Shown one piece after another: positions 8,471 to 15,844 of a stretch of DNA of 64,000 nt; position 1 is the stretch's first letter; the number at the start of each line of letters is the position of its first letter. Source of the DNA: Bacillota bacterium. Lineage in GTDB: Bacteria; Bacillota; Clostridia; Lachnospirales; Lachnospiraceae. Location of the stretch: contig JAEZVF010000075.1 of assembly GCA_023443225.1 (NCBI GenBank), positions 62,001-126,000 on the forward strand. Reading direction: 5' to 3'. Under the pieces are notes generated by a model, which saw only the letters and a program-made list of their open reading frames with translations, had not been told where the DNA came from and ran no database searches. A program made the position numbers and the translations under genes.

Positions 8471-8878
8471 TTATAAATCATGTAATATACGATCTGCTAA
8501 TTGAATTATTTTTTCCAAACCAATGGAAACTTCTGATGTTTCTGACTGTGATTTTTCTTTCACCACTGAGAAATCTTTCAACTGTTCAGCAGTATCTTTA
8601 ATTTGGTTCACCTTTGATTTGGTTAATTCAAACTTTTTTATCAAGTTTAATTTTTCTTCACAATCCTTTAACTGTTTACTGCAACGTTTAATGATATCAA
8701 ACACACCTTGCCGGCTGATACCTTTCTCTTCTGCAATTTCACCTAAAGATAAATCATTTAATATATAGTCTTCAAAAACTTGCTTGTTATGGTCCTTTAA
8801 CAACTCTCCGTAAAAATCAAACAAAACAGCTAATTCTACTATTTCTTTCAGCTTATCGTCCATAACCATCTCTTTCAT
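8471..8878 (-). CDS. ylxM: YlxM/p13-family helix-turn-helix protein, SRP-associated
   Basis: 135 residues from the chosen ATG. The N-terminal half has the family's sigma-like HTH (EDYILNDLSLGEIAEEKGISRQGVFDIIKR); the rest is a Lys/Glu-rich helix longer than in Bacillus YlxM. In streptococci and mycoplasmas the family modulates SRP GTPase activity. Start at 8878 is set by AGGTGGTG seven bases upstream and by a promoter beginning at 8946; the open frame to 8965 would overlap that promoter. Co-transcribed with ffh, 42 bases apart. Confidence 0.88.
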   Translation of the reverse strand: MKEMVMDDKLKEIVELAVLFDFYGELLKDHNKQVFEDYILNDLSLGEIAEEKGISRQGVFDIIKRCSKQLKDCEEKLNLIKKFELTKSKVNQIKDTAEQLKDFSVVKEKSQSETSEVSIGLEKIIQLADRILHDL

Positions 8879-8884
8879 GAAAAC

Positions 8885-8946
8885 ACCACCTGTAAAGCTT
8901 TTTTCTTTACAGGTGGTAGTATACCCAATTCTATACCATTTGTCAA
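8885..8946 (-). promoter_or_regulatory. ylxM-ffh promoter with a perfect 13-bp palindrome over the start of transcription
   Basis: Minus-strand TTGACA (8941-8946), 17-bp spacer, TATACT (8918-8923). Immediately downstream is a perfect inverted repeat, ACCACCTGTAAAG at 8885-8897 and its complement at 8905-8917, separated by seven bases. Its downstream arm contains the ylxM ribosome site AGGTGGT. The predicted start of transcription (about 8910-8911) falls inside the upstream arm. It could be a DNA operator or an RNA hairpin that hides the ribosome site. Confidence 0.75.
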
Positions 8947-9014
8947 GATATTTTTTTATTATCATTTCAATTATTTCTATTGTTTTAATTGATGATAAAA
9001 AATTAATTTTAACT

Positions 9015-9629
9015 CTATTTCTTATACACCTGACAAAATGCCTTCACTTGTTTCTCTAAAACTACAAGTGCATCTTCCTCTTTTCCTTTCAAGCCGGAAT
9101 ATTTGCTTAGCAAGAAAAAAATTGGCGCATAGAAACTCATGGCCATTACCTCCGAATCTGCATCGATGCAAATATTTTGACGACTCATTTCGGCAAACAA
9201 TGCTGACTGGTACTGAATGCTGTCCTCAAAAAAAAATTTTCTGAATAAGGCATATACCTGGTCATTTTGAAACTGCTCCATACTGCCCATTCTCCAGAAT
9301 TTTGAAAGCAGGTCATCTTTCAGATAAAATAAAAATATTTTCTTGCTGAATTCTACCAAGTTGCTCTCGTCTAATGTGGCGTAAAAAGCTACTGCTTTTT
9401 TAAAATCTGTGCCTGTTGGCAATCCAAAAGCTTCTGACATCTCCTCTATGTGTTTCTCAATTTCAAGCATAATCGTATCCAATATCTCCTGCTTGCTTTT
9501 GTAATGCTTATATAGAGAACTGTCCTTAATACCTACCGCATCTGCAATGTTTTTTACACTAGTGCCCTTATATCCCTTTTTTGAAAAAAGCGTTAGGGCT
9601 TCATATGATATTCTTTCCTTCGTTGTCAT
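9015..9629 (-). CDS. TetR-family transcriptional regulator
   Basis: 204 residues. The N-terminal ~50 residues are a TetR DNA-binding domain (TLFSKKGYKGTSVKNIADAVGIKDSSLYKHYKSKQEILD). The C-terminal ligand or dimer domain gives no ligand clue. Its start overlaps the stop of the upstream radical SAM gene by ATGA (9626-9629), so it is the second gene of an operon whose promoter bears two perfect palindromes; autoregulation is the simplest inference. Confidence 0.9.
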   Translation of the reverse strand: MTTKERISYEALTLFSKKGYKGTSVKNIADAVGIKDSSLYKHYKSKQEILDTIMLEIEKHIEEMSEAFGLPTGTDFKKAVAFYATLDESNLVEFSKKIFLFYLKDDLLSKFWRMGSMEQFQNDQVYALFRKFFFEDSIQYQSALFAEMSRQNICIDADSEVMAMSFYAPIFFLLSKYSGLKGKEEDALVVLEKQVKAFCQVYKK

Positions 9630-10729
9630 TCTGTATGTACCTCAATCATTGCTTTCACTTGTTCCTGCTGTTCAAATAATACACATCCCCCAATATGCTC
9701 TTGCATCAGATTTCCATTCGTCTGCAGTTTGTTAAAAAGAGGAGACTGCAAAGTTTCTTTTAACGATGTGTTTATCACGTTGGTATCAGAATAAGGTGAA
9801 AATGGGCATGGTTCAGCATCTCCGCGGGAATTGATATGAAAAAATCCTCTGCCTGCAGCCAGACAACCACCAGAAGTCATCTCGTCTCCCGGAAATGCAA
9901 TAAATACCATCTCTGTTACAGCTGCCCTGTGTGCATCTAATCGCTCCATCATTTCTTTTCTTGTCTGATCATCTGGTGCAAGTTCATGCATTGTACTATT
10001 TACCGGAACATATTCCACATATACAATGGCTTTTGTCCCTGCTGATTTAAGCTTCTGTACAAAATCATCTGCCAGAACTTCTTTCATATTCTGCTTTGTT
10101 ACAGTTATTGATGCACCAAACAGAATTCCATTCTTATGTAACTGTTCCATCGTTTCTTCCAGTTTTTGATAGACACCTTCCCCTCGTCTTGCATCGGTGG
10201 TACTCTGATTACCTTCAAGACTTATGACGGGCATGAGATTTCGATTCTGATTTAATAATTTCATATATGCCTCGTCAAGCAAAGTACCGTTTGTGAATAT
10301 TGGGAACAGAATATTTGGATGATTAGCAGCCTGCTGTAATACGTCTTTTCTGACAAAAGGTTCACCACCTGCCAGCAGGATGAATTCTATCCCCAAATCT
10401 TCAGCCTGCGTAAAAATATTGTTCCAATCAGCATCGGTCAAAAGCCCGTTTGTTCCAAAGTCATCCTGGCAGCTATGATTTGCCCTGGCATAACATCCCT
10501 TACAATGAAGATTGCACTGCTCCGTAATACTTGCTATCAGGAATGGTGGGATATGCTCTCCTGACATTTCAGCCATTTTTCTTTTTTCTCTTGCCTTTTT
10601 ACTGTTCATTGCATATTTTGCCATAAATATACTAGCTTTCGGGTTTTTAAGCGATGCTTTCAAAATACCTTTTACTATATTTTCAACACCGTTACTTAGA
10701 TACTCTTCTAATTTTTTCCCTGTTTCCAT
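9626..10729 (-). CDS. Radical SAM protein of unknown substrate, with SPASM-like C-terminal cysteines
   Basis: 367 residues. The [4Fe-4S]/SAM motif is ITEQCNLHCKGCYARA (CxxxCxxC, starting about residue 70), followed by FILLAGGEPFVRKD, the GGEP SAM-binding motif. After the TIM-barrel region the C-terminal cysteines (GGCLAAGRGFFHINSRG, AEPCPFSPYSD, HIGGCVLFE) resemble an incomplete SPASM or twitch cluster. The first 65 residues form a Lys-rich helical lead. SPASM relatives modify peptides or act as activases, but no precursor peptide gene is seen beside it. First gene of an operon with TetR. Confidence 0.85.
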   Translation of the reverse strand: METGKKLEEYLSNGVENIVKGILKASLKNPKASIFMAKYAMNSKKAREKRKMAEMSGEHIPPFLIASITEQCNLHCKGCYARANHSCQDDFGTNGLLTDADWNNIFTQAEDLGIEFILLAGGEPFVRKDVLQQAANHPNILFPIFTNGTLLDEAYMKLLNQNRNLMPVISLEGNQSTTDARRGEGVYQKLEETMEQLHKNGILFGASITVTKQNMKEVLADDFVQKLKSAGTKAIVYVEYVPVNSTMHELAPDDQTRKEMMERLDAHRAAVTEMVFIAFPGDEMTSGGCLAAGRGFFHINSRGDAEPCPFSPYSDTNVINTSLKETLQSPLFNKLQTNGNLMQEHIGGCVLFEQQEQVKAMIEVHTE

Positions 10730-10750
10730 TTCTATACCCTCTTTCCCTTA

Positions 10751-10806
10751 GCTAGTATTCACTAGCCTTATGAGGATATTATAAGCTAGCGTTTGCTAGC
10801 TGTCAA
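10751..10806 (-). promoter_or_regulatory. Promoter of the radical SAM-tetR operon with two 16-bp operators
   Basis: Minus-strand TTGACA (10801-10806) and TATAAT (10778-10783) with exactly 17 bp between. The spacer is filled by the perfect palindrome GCTAGC-GTTT-GCTAGC (10785-10800). A second perfect palindrome, GCTAGT-ATTC-ACTAGC (10751-10766), lies just downstream of the expected start of transcription. Both are the size of TetR-family operators, so the encoded TetR protein probably binds here. Confidence 0.85.
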
Positions 10807-10903
10807 TACCAAATAATGCAAAATGGAAAAAGAATGTCTTTACATTTCTTGCTTATACTATTTCTATTACTATAATTAAAGTTATTGCGATAATTCATGT
10901 TAG

Positions 10904-11344
10904 TTATATGTTCGCCAACGCTTCTTGAATATCTTTATATACCAATGGTTGCATACTATCGGCATAAATTGATATATCCGCTTTCTTTAGTGCAGTAATG
11001 ATATCAGTTTTTAGCTCTGACTTATACTTTGCAATTACTGGTAACATCTTTATACACTGCCTTGAGGTAATAGGTTTCTTATCAACAATATGTTTTAAAT
11101 ACCTATCTATATATTCATCAATTTTATTGTCAACATCCCATTTGGCATTTGAAGCGAATAATACCAATCCCCTTGTGCGAATGTAGGAATTATCGTCCTC
11201 CATCATATCCGCGAACTTATCCATATATGAATATACACTATTGTTTTCGTTACTTTCATTTTGCAGTGTTTTCATTGCAGTATAAGCAGTATTATTATCC
11301 TTTACACATAACATATTAATTAGTTCAGTAATATTATTTATCAT
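10904..11344 (-). CDS. Small HEAT-like all-helical protein, annotated SufBD-like in relatives
   Basis: 146 residues, fully alpha-helical pattern with HEAT-like repeats (NNTAYTAMKTLQNES, DDNSYIRTRGLVLFASNAKWD, TSRQCIKMLPVIAKYK). Proteins of this kind in Clostridia carry the loose label SufBD protein, but nothing ties it to Fe-S assembly here: no Suf genes, no cysteine motif. Function unknown. It lies alone at the edge of an AT-rich accessory patch, 175 bases from the radical SAM promoter. Confidence 0.6.
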   Translation of the reverse strand: MINNITELINMLCVKDNNTAYTAMKTLQNESNENNSVYSYMDKFADMMEDDNSYIRTRGLVLFASNAKWDVDNKIDEYIDRYLKHIVDKKPITSRQCIKMLPVIAKYKSELKTDIITALKKADISIYADSMQPLVYKDIQEALANI

Positions 11345-11404
11345 TCAATATTTAACCTTTCAAAATCTACTTCAAAAACACATTAGAGCAAATCTCTTTG
11401 AATC

Positions 11405-11735
11405 CTATTTCTTAGCCATATTAGTTACAGATTGTCCCATTCACATACCTAACCCTAGACCGTGGTACTTTTGATATAAATATATACACTTTAATTCACA
11501 TTTTCTTTCATCAATCCTTAATATCGCAGATGTCCCAATAATATGTCCACTGTCTTGATTAATTAAGCAAACAAAATAATCATTAGTATTTTCTACATGA
11601 AGCAAGCCTGTTTGTACTCCATTCGGTTAAAATACCCTTCCAACTTAGGAAGACACTTTTGAATAAAAACTCAAACAAATATTTATAATCAGAATGTTTA
11701 TATTCTCTTATTAAGAATTTCTTATTATCAAACAT
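11405..11735 (-). pseudogene. Decayed GNAT N-acetyltransferase
   Basis: No long frame exists, but three minus-strand frames in succession give a GNAT-like chain. It starts at ATG 11735 (MFDNKKFLIREYKHSDYKYL), shifts to EGYFNRMEYKQACFM, shifts again to FVCLINQDSGHIIGTSAIL and LYQKYHGLGLGM (the acetyl-CoA-binding loop region), then hits TGA and continues as MGQSVTNMAKK before TAG. At least two frameshifts and one nonsense codon make it non-functional. The C-terminal part is missing. Confidence 0.7.
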
Positions 11736-11958
11736 AACTTCATTTCTCAAGTAATCAAGGTGATAATTATATTTGAACTATTTGTACATTACCAGAACCC
11801 TCATAGAAAGGAGGATTATCAATCTCTAATACCGGTTGCACCTGGTTTGCACCTGAATATCTATGTTAAGCATTCTTTAAATAATACCCTCCATTAATTC
11901 TTAAAGAGAAGGGCATTTTCCACTTTCAAATACTAAAGAAGAACCCTTTAAACCCATC
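11736..11958. other. Gene-free stretch with a short coding-like remnant
   Basis: Together with the pseudogene this fills the 613-base gap after the HEAT-like gene. At 11767-11865 (minus) an open stretch reads RYSGANQVQPVLEIDNPPF then YEGSGNVQIVQI and a stop; it has no start codon or ribosome site, so it looks like the tail of a lost gene. I could not assign a family. Nothing else was seen. Confidence 0.4.
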
Positions 11959-12402
11959 CTATTTACCTATGTATCTTTTATTTATAATTTCATATAAATT
12001 CTTTATTTTTTCTTGGATAAAATTCAGTGCATCTGTTTGCTCTTCGCCAAGAAATATTGAATCTTCTTTTTTAACTAAATAGTCCTCCAATACTTGAGTT
12101 GCTTTTTTAAGATTACCATAAAATAGTTTGTCATTATACAGAAAATATAAAGAATCTTGTCTAATTTGATTTAATTCTTCTGCTAACTTCTTTGTATCCT
12201 TTAACTTTCCATTTCTATCAAATCTTATATATTTTCTTCTTTTTGGTATTTCATAAATCAGATGCTCCATAAATATTTTTTTAAAATAGTCAGATTCAAG
12301 GCTTGATTTATTAATCCTAAACGTTCTTTTAGCTTCTATCACTGAGATAATAATTGAAATTACTATAGAGATGATAGATACAATTAATGCTATTTTATCC
12401 AT
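11959..12402 (-). CDS. Small membrane-anchored protein, third gene of the ATPase/STAS operon
   Basis: 147 residues. Residues ~4-24 (IALIVSIISIVISIIISVIEA) form one N-terminal membrane segment, followed by a charged, helical cytoplasmic part (RTFRINKSSLESDYF; EELNQIRQDSLYFLYNDKLF; LNFIQEKIKNLYEIIN). No enzymatic motif seen. AGGAGGAGAA precedes ATG, nine bases after the STAS-like gene stop, so it is translated from the same mRNA. It could be the membrane output or sensor of the module. Not recognised as a named family. Confidence 0.7.
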   Translation of the reverse strand: MDKIALIVSIISIVISIIISVIEAKRTFRINKSSLESDYFKKIFMEHLIYEIPKRRKYIRFDRNGKLKDTKKLAEELNQIRQDSLYFLYNDKLFYGNLKKATQVLEDYLVKKEDSIFLGEEQTDALNFIQEKIKNLYEIINKRYIGK

Positions 12403-12410
12403 TTCTCCTC

Positions 12411-12695
12411 CTATAATAAGTTATCAACAATCATTTCTTTACATTCAGTAATTGAAGAAACAATAGTAACATTATTCTCTATGCCACTAATACCTATTTC
12501 CTCGACAATGTCTTTAAAAAAACCTTGTATAAATGAAGATGCAATTGAATTTATTCTAGGAGGAAATTCGATAGTTATTATATTCATATAATCAACTTTA
12601 TTTTTTATTTGATTTTCAAAAACACTAACACCTAAATCATATCCCGCCAATTTTGTTATTGTTTTATCTAATTCAACTGTAAAATGGTTATTCAT
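12411..12695 (-). CDS. STAS-like (DUF4325) protein
   Basis: 94 residues. The segment IITIEFPPRINSIASSFIQGFFKDIVEEIG matches DUF4325, a STAS-related fold; the S-S pair before FIQGF sits where anti-anti-sigma STAS proteins carry their phosphorylated Ser. Start ATG overlaps the stop of the GHKL ATPase gene by eight bases (12688-12695), with AAGGAGGATTCAA just before, so translation is coupled. By analogy with RsbV/RsbW it may be bound or phosphorylated by the ATPase; this is inference. Confidence 0.78.
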   Translation of the reverse strand: MNNHFTVELDKTITKLAGYDLGVSVFENQIKNKVDYMNIITIEFPPRINSIASSFIQGFFKDIVEEIGISGIENNVTIVSSITECKEMIVDNLL

Positions 12696-13824
12696 TTGAA
12701 TCCTCCTTCCTTAATATAAAATTTAAATTATAAGCTGTTCCTGGAAAATAATATTGACCCTCTCCAATTACTGTACTTTTTGGTATGTTATTAATAAAAT
12801 CATTAACATCATTGAATCCTATCCAACCGTCTTTATTATATTCTAATATATCATGTTTAAAAAGCAAAATGCGATTACCACTTAAAAGATAACAGCAATA
12901 TGTATGTGAGCGATTTTCTAAAGACGAAATAAGAAATGTCAAACCTTTTCCTCCAGTTACTGACTTTTCTAAGGTGCCTGAAATTTTATCTTGAAAAGAT
13001 GCTATCGTAAAGAAGTCTTGCTCTATATAAGTTTCACTAAAATGTTGCTTATGATTATTGTATGCATCCATTACCTTTTGATACCTATCAGTTGAACATT
13101 GATGAATTTTGGTTTCAATACCATGGCCCATCAGTTTATTCGAAAAGTTTAAGACAACAAAATTAACTCCATAAAACTCTCCTTCTTCATCCCTTTTCAA
13201 ATAACTTGGAGCAATATCAATATCAATAAGGCTGTCTCCATCTGCATGCTCTTTTGCATTTCCTACTAATTCTACTACAACTTTTGCAAGATTATCTCTT
13301 GAATTTTCATCAACTGAAAAATACTTTAAAAAACTATCTATCTCAGCCATTATATTACATAGATAGTATTGGTCATCATTATTATGTATTATTCTTCTAT
13401 AGTGATTATGATAAATATCATTATTAAATTTTTGAATAAATTTTTCCAAATGATGTTTTTTACCTGTCTTTAATAACAAGAGCGGCGAAGACAGAATCCC
13501 CTCAGTCCATATACCATAATTATCAACCATAATTATACTCACCGCTTGATGATACACCGTAATAATATGATAACAGATACATTCAATTAATATATATGAT
13601 AATTTGTCAAGAATGTCCAGTTTGCCAAAATTCAAAACAATATGTATCTTATTCTTGCCAAACTTCTTATAAAAGAAATTAATAGAACCTATTATTTGTT
13701 TGATTAAGGATTCATTTAATACAGTATATCTAGTTAAGTTAATATATGCCATACCATTTTTTATTGTTATTACTTGATTATTAATAAGATTTTTATTTTT
13801 TTCTATAAACAGCTCGATATCCAA
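12688..13824 (-). CDS. GHKL-type ATPase protein, first gene of a partner-switch-like operon
   Basis: 378 residues from a TTG start. Residues ~180-330 carry the GHKL ATP-binding fold: N-box VVVELVGNAKEHADG (E, N and H in place), then G-box SVTGGKGLTFLISSLENRSH. The first ~120 residues form an alpha/beta region (NKIHIVLNFGKLDILDKL) that may be STAS-like. There is no phospho-acceptor His domain or membrane segment, so it is not a classical sensor kinase; it resembles anti-sigma-type switch kinases. TTG at 13824 has GGAGGGGG eight bases upstream; the frame extends to 13884 but that would place the promoter inside the gene. Confidence 0.75.
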   Translation of the reverse strand: MDIELFIEKNKNLINNQVITIKNGMAYINLTRYTVLNESLIKQIIGSINFFYKKFGKNKIHIVLNFGKLDILDKLSYILIECICYHIITVYHQAVSIIMVDNYGIWTEGILSSPLLLLKTGKKHHLEKFIQKFNNDIYHNHYRRIIHNNDDQYYLCNIMAEIDSFLKYFSVDENSRDNLAKVVVELVGNAKEHADGDSLIDIDIAPSYLKRDEEGEFYGVNFVVLNFSNKLMGHGIETKIHQCSTDRYQKVMDAYNNHKQHFSETYIEQDFFTIASFQDKISGTLEKSVTGGKGLTFLISSLENRSHTYCCYLLSGNRILLFKHDILEYNKDGWIGFNDVNDFINNIPKSTVIGEGQYYFPGTAYNLNFILRKEDSNE

Positions 13825-13855
13825 ACAGAAAACCCCCTCCAATAATGTTAAAAAT

Positions 13856-13884
13856 AGTATATAGCAAATAAATACAACATTCAA
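13856..13884 (-). promoter_or_regulatory. Promoter of the ATPase/STAS/membrane-protein operon
   Basis: Minus-strand TTGAAT (13879-13884), 17-bp spacer, TATACT (13856-13861). Transcription would begin near 13849, leaving about 25 bases of leader before the TTG start with its GGAGGGGG site. No palindrome is seen over it, so no operator can be proposed. Confidence 0.65.
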
Positions 13885-14253
13885 CTTAATTTCACATATA
13901 ATTACAGAAACATAAATTATTCTTCCTACCTATTCTTAAATTGGGTACATTTTCTGCTGCTTAAAGGAATCTTCTATGTTTAATGACATAAATGTTAAAA
14001 TCATTAAGGTTTGCAAAACTCCTCCAGTAAGTGTAATATCCTCCTCGCTAAAGAGGAATCAAAACTTATTCAGACAAATGAAATTAATAAGCAGCAACCT
14101 TCTAAATAAAAAATTTTCATTGAAGAACTAAGAACTGAAATGATGAATTTATTTACTATAAAAAAGTCTTGCACCTAATTTCAATTAAATTAATAATTCT
14201 CTACCCTTATACTTAAAGAATTAAAAACTTCTCTAAGAGAGGCAATACCCAGA
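13885..14253. other. 369-base gene-free stretch with coding remnants
   Basis: A plus-strand ORF of 51 codons at 13976-14131 starts with AAAGGAATCTTCT-ATG, and the other plus frames hold coding-like pieces (EESKLIQTNEINKQQPSK, then KIFIEELRTEMMNLFTIKKSC up to about 14178). Read together they look like one frameshifted or decayed small gene of unknown family. No known RNA or mobile element was recognised. It borders the accessory patch on its right side. Confidence 0.4.
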
Positions 14254-14856
14254 TTACTTCTGTTTTTTATTTGTAAAAATAACACGATCAATTACCGTTA
14301 CGATTTCTGATTGACTCAATTCATGAATCGTCTTAATCTTTTCAGGTTTATCAGAATAACCACGTAATTGTTTCTCAAGTACCATTAGATTTCTCCATTC
14401 TCCTAATTTATATGCCGTCTTATAATATGTTCCTACTTCGCGGAAACCATGTTTTTTATGCAGGTTAATACTGCTTCGATTAGAGTCGCAGATTAAGGCA
14501 TAAATATTATAATATCCTTGTTGTTTTACCAACTCAAATAGAATTTGATATAAAGTAGACGCGATTCCTCTATGTTGGTATTCCGAAGCTATATAAACCG
14601 TACATTCACAATCCCAGGCGAATGCAGCACGTTCTAAATGTGGAGAACAATAGGCATATCCGGCCATCTTACCAGCAACATGAATAACAAGCCATGGGAA
14701 TTGCAACATGATCTTTTCCATACGTTCCTTGAATTTCGGCAAAGGAACTTTATCATATTCAAAAGAAATTGTGGTATTGAGGATATAGGGTTCATAGATG
14801 TTCAATATTTCTTCTGCATCTTCAAGTGTTGCCATTCGAATAGTGATATTACTCAT
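14254..14856 (-). CDS. GNAT N-acetyltransferase, phosphinothricin acetyltransferase-like
   Basis: 200 residues. N-terminal IRMATLEDAEEILNIYEPYILNTTISFEY and the acetyl-CoA loop VYIASEYQHRGIASTLYQIL with the following SINLHKKHGFREVGTYYKTAYKLGEWRNLMVLEK are typical of the PAT/YncA branch, which N-acetylates phosphinothricin, methionine sulfoximine or related amines. The last ~35 residues after the domain (KPEKIKTIHELSQSEIVTVI) are extra. Substrate in this organism unknown. Monocistronic by spacing. Confidence 0.85.
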   Translation of the reverse strand: MSNITIRMATLEDAEEILNIYEPYILNTTISFEYDKVPLPKFKERMEKIMLQFPWLVIHVAGKMAGYAYCSPHLERAAFAWDCECTVYIASEYQHRGIASTLYQILFELVKQQGYYNIYALICDSNRSSINLHKKHGFREVGTYYKTAYKLGEWRNLMVLEKQLRGYSDKPEKIKTIHELSQSEIVTVIDRVIFTNKKQK

Positions 14857-14895
14857 TTTTCCTCTTTCTGCACACGAGTATAAACGTAATTTGTG

Positions 14896-15618
14896 CTATT
14901 CTTGCGTCTGATGGGTAAAGATAAACGTTCCAATACCTACAGCTATTGTTACATTTAAAGAATCTACATCTGGTGATTGTGGAATACAAATGCTTGTTCC
15001 AACTTGTAAAAAGGAATCATCCAAACCGGTGGCTTCGTTACCAAATACTAAAGAAAATAACTCTGTTTTAGGGCAATTCTGTATTTCCAGAGTGTTTTCT
15101 CCATTCAACATAAACGTAAAGATATCGTGCTTTAAATATTCCTTTTGATACTCTTCAAAGGTTTCAAAGTACTGGTGATTAATTTTGAAAAGAGCACCCA
15201 TGGAGGATCGAATTGTCTTTGGATTAAATATATCTGCACAAGGCGTTATGAAAGCGATATCATAGATTCCCAATCCTACGGCTGTGCGAATGATTGTTCC
15301 TACATTCCCCATGTTGCTAGGATTGACCAATACAATATGGGATTTATTTTCATCCAGTTTCATCTCGTATTTTTCAAAAACACCGATAACAAAACAATTT
15401 TCCTTGTCGCTTATTTTATGAAACAATTTGTCATTTGTGAAAACTGGTATTTTTTTATCTTCACAAAGTAATTTCAGATTATCTTTATCAGTAAAACTAG
15501 TATGAATGTATACTTCTCTCACAATCTCCGGATGGCTTTTAATCATTTCAATGGTTGGGAAAGCTCCTAATGTATAAGAATAATCATAATTTTTTTTATA
15601 TGGTTTTAGTTGTTCCAT
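14896..15618 (-). CDS. TrmH/SpoU-family RNA 2'-O-methyltransferase
   Basis: 240 residues. The C-terminal SPOUT domain is clear: VLVNPSNMGNVGTIIRTAVGLG (motif 1), VFGNEATGLDDSFLQ (motif 2) and CIPQSPDVDSLNVTIAVGIG (motif 3). The N-terminal ~80 residues are a substrate-binding extension. Target RNA cannot be told. The ATG at 15618 is chosen because GGAGGTTTGAC precedes it; a TTG five codons earlier overlaps this ribosome site. No co-transcribed partner is evident. Confidence 0.88.
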   Translation of the reverse strand: MEQLKPYKKNYDYSYTLGAFPTIEMIKSHPEIVREVYIHTSFTDKDNLKLLCEDKKIPVFTNDKLFHKISDKENCFVIGVFEKYEMKLDENKSHIVLVNPSNMGNVGTIIRTAVGLGIYDIAFITPCADIFNPKTIRSSMGALFKINHQYFETFEEYQKEYLKHDIFTFMLNGENTLEIQNCPKTELFSLVFGNEATGLDDSFLQVGTSICIPQSPDVDSLNVTIAVGIGTFIFTHQTQE

Positions 15619-15775
15619 GTCAAACCTCCGCAATTGTATTATACTTAATTCATAAAAAATACCATTAAATCATTTGATTTATACTAAGTGGTTAACATAA
15701 TATATTTATGTATATCAATAAAAGTATGGTTAACATAAATACATTATGTAAATCACTTAACAACTATTTAGAAAA

Positions 15776-15802
15776 GGGCAAACCCGCAATTTGGATTTGC
15801 CC
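15776..15802 (-). terminator. Second hairpin after the oadA-like gene
   Basis: GGGCAAA (15776-15782) and TTTGCCC (15796-15802); on the minus strand it is followed by TTTTC. It lies downstream of a larger nested hairpin and would be a backup terminator for the carboxyltransferase operon. Confidence 0.6.
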
Positions 15803-15844
15803 ATATATCTAGTTTTATTGATTGGAGAATATTATCCTTTCAAT

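Noticed and set aside
9626..10729. Radical SAM gene as part of a ribosomally made peptide (sactipeptide-like) cluster
   Set aside because: No short Cys-rich precursor, protease or exporter gene is adjacent; the partner is a TetR regulator.
11959..13824. Three-gene module as a classical sigma-B/SpoIIAB locus
   Set aside because: No sigma factor or PP2C phosphatase gene is present, and the ATPase protein is much larger than RsbW or SpoIIAB.
13688..13884. N-terminal signal peptide on the GHKL protein (MNVVFICYILFLTLLEGVF)
   Set aside because: These residues come from sequence overlapping the promoter; the ribosome site places the start at TTG 13824.
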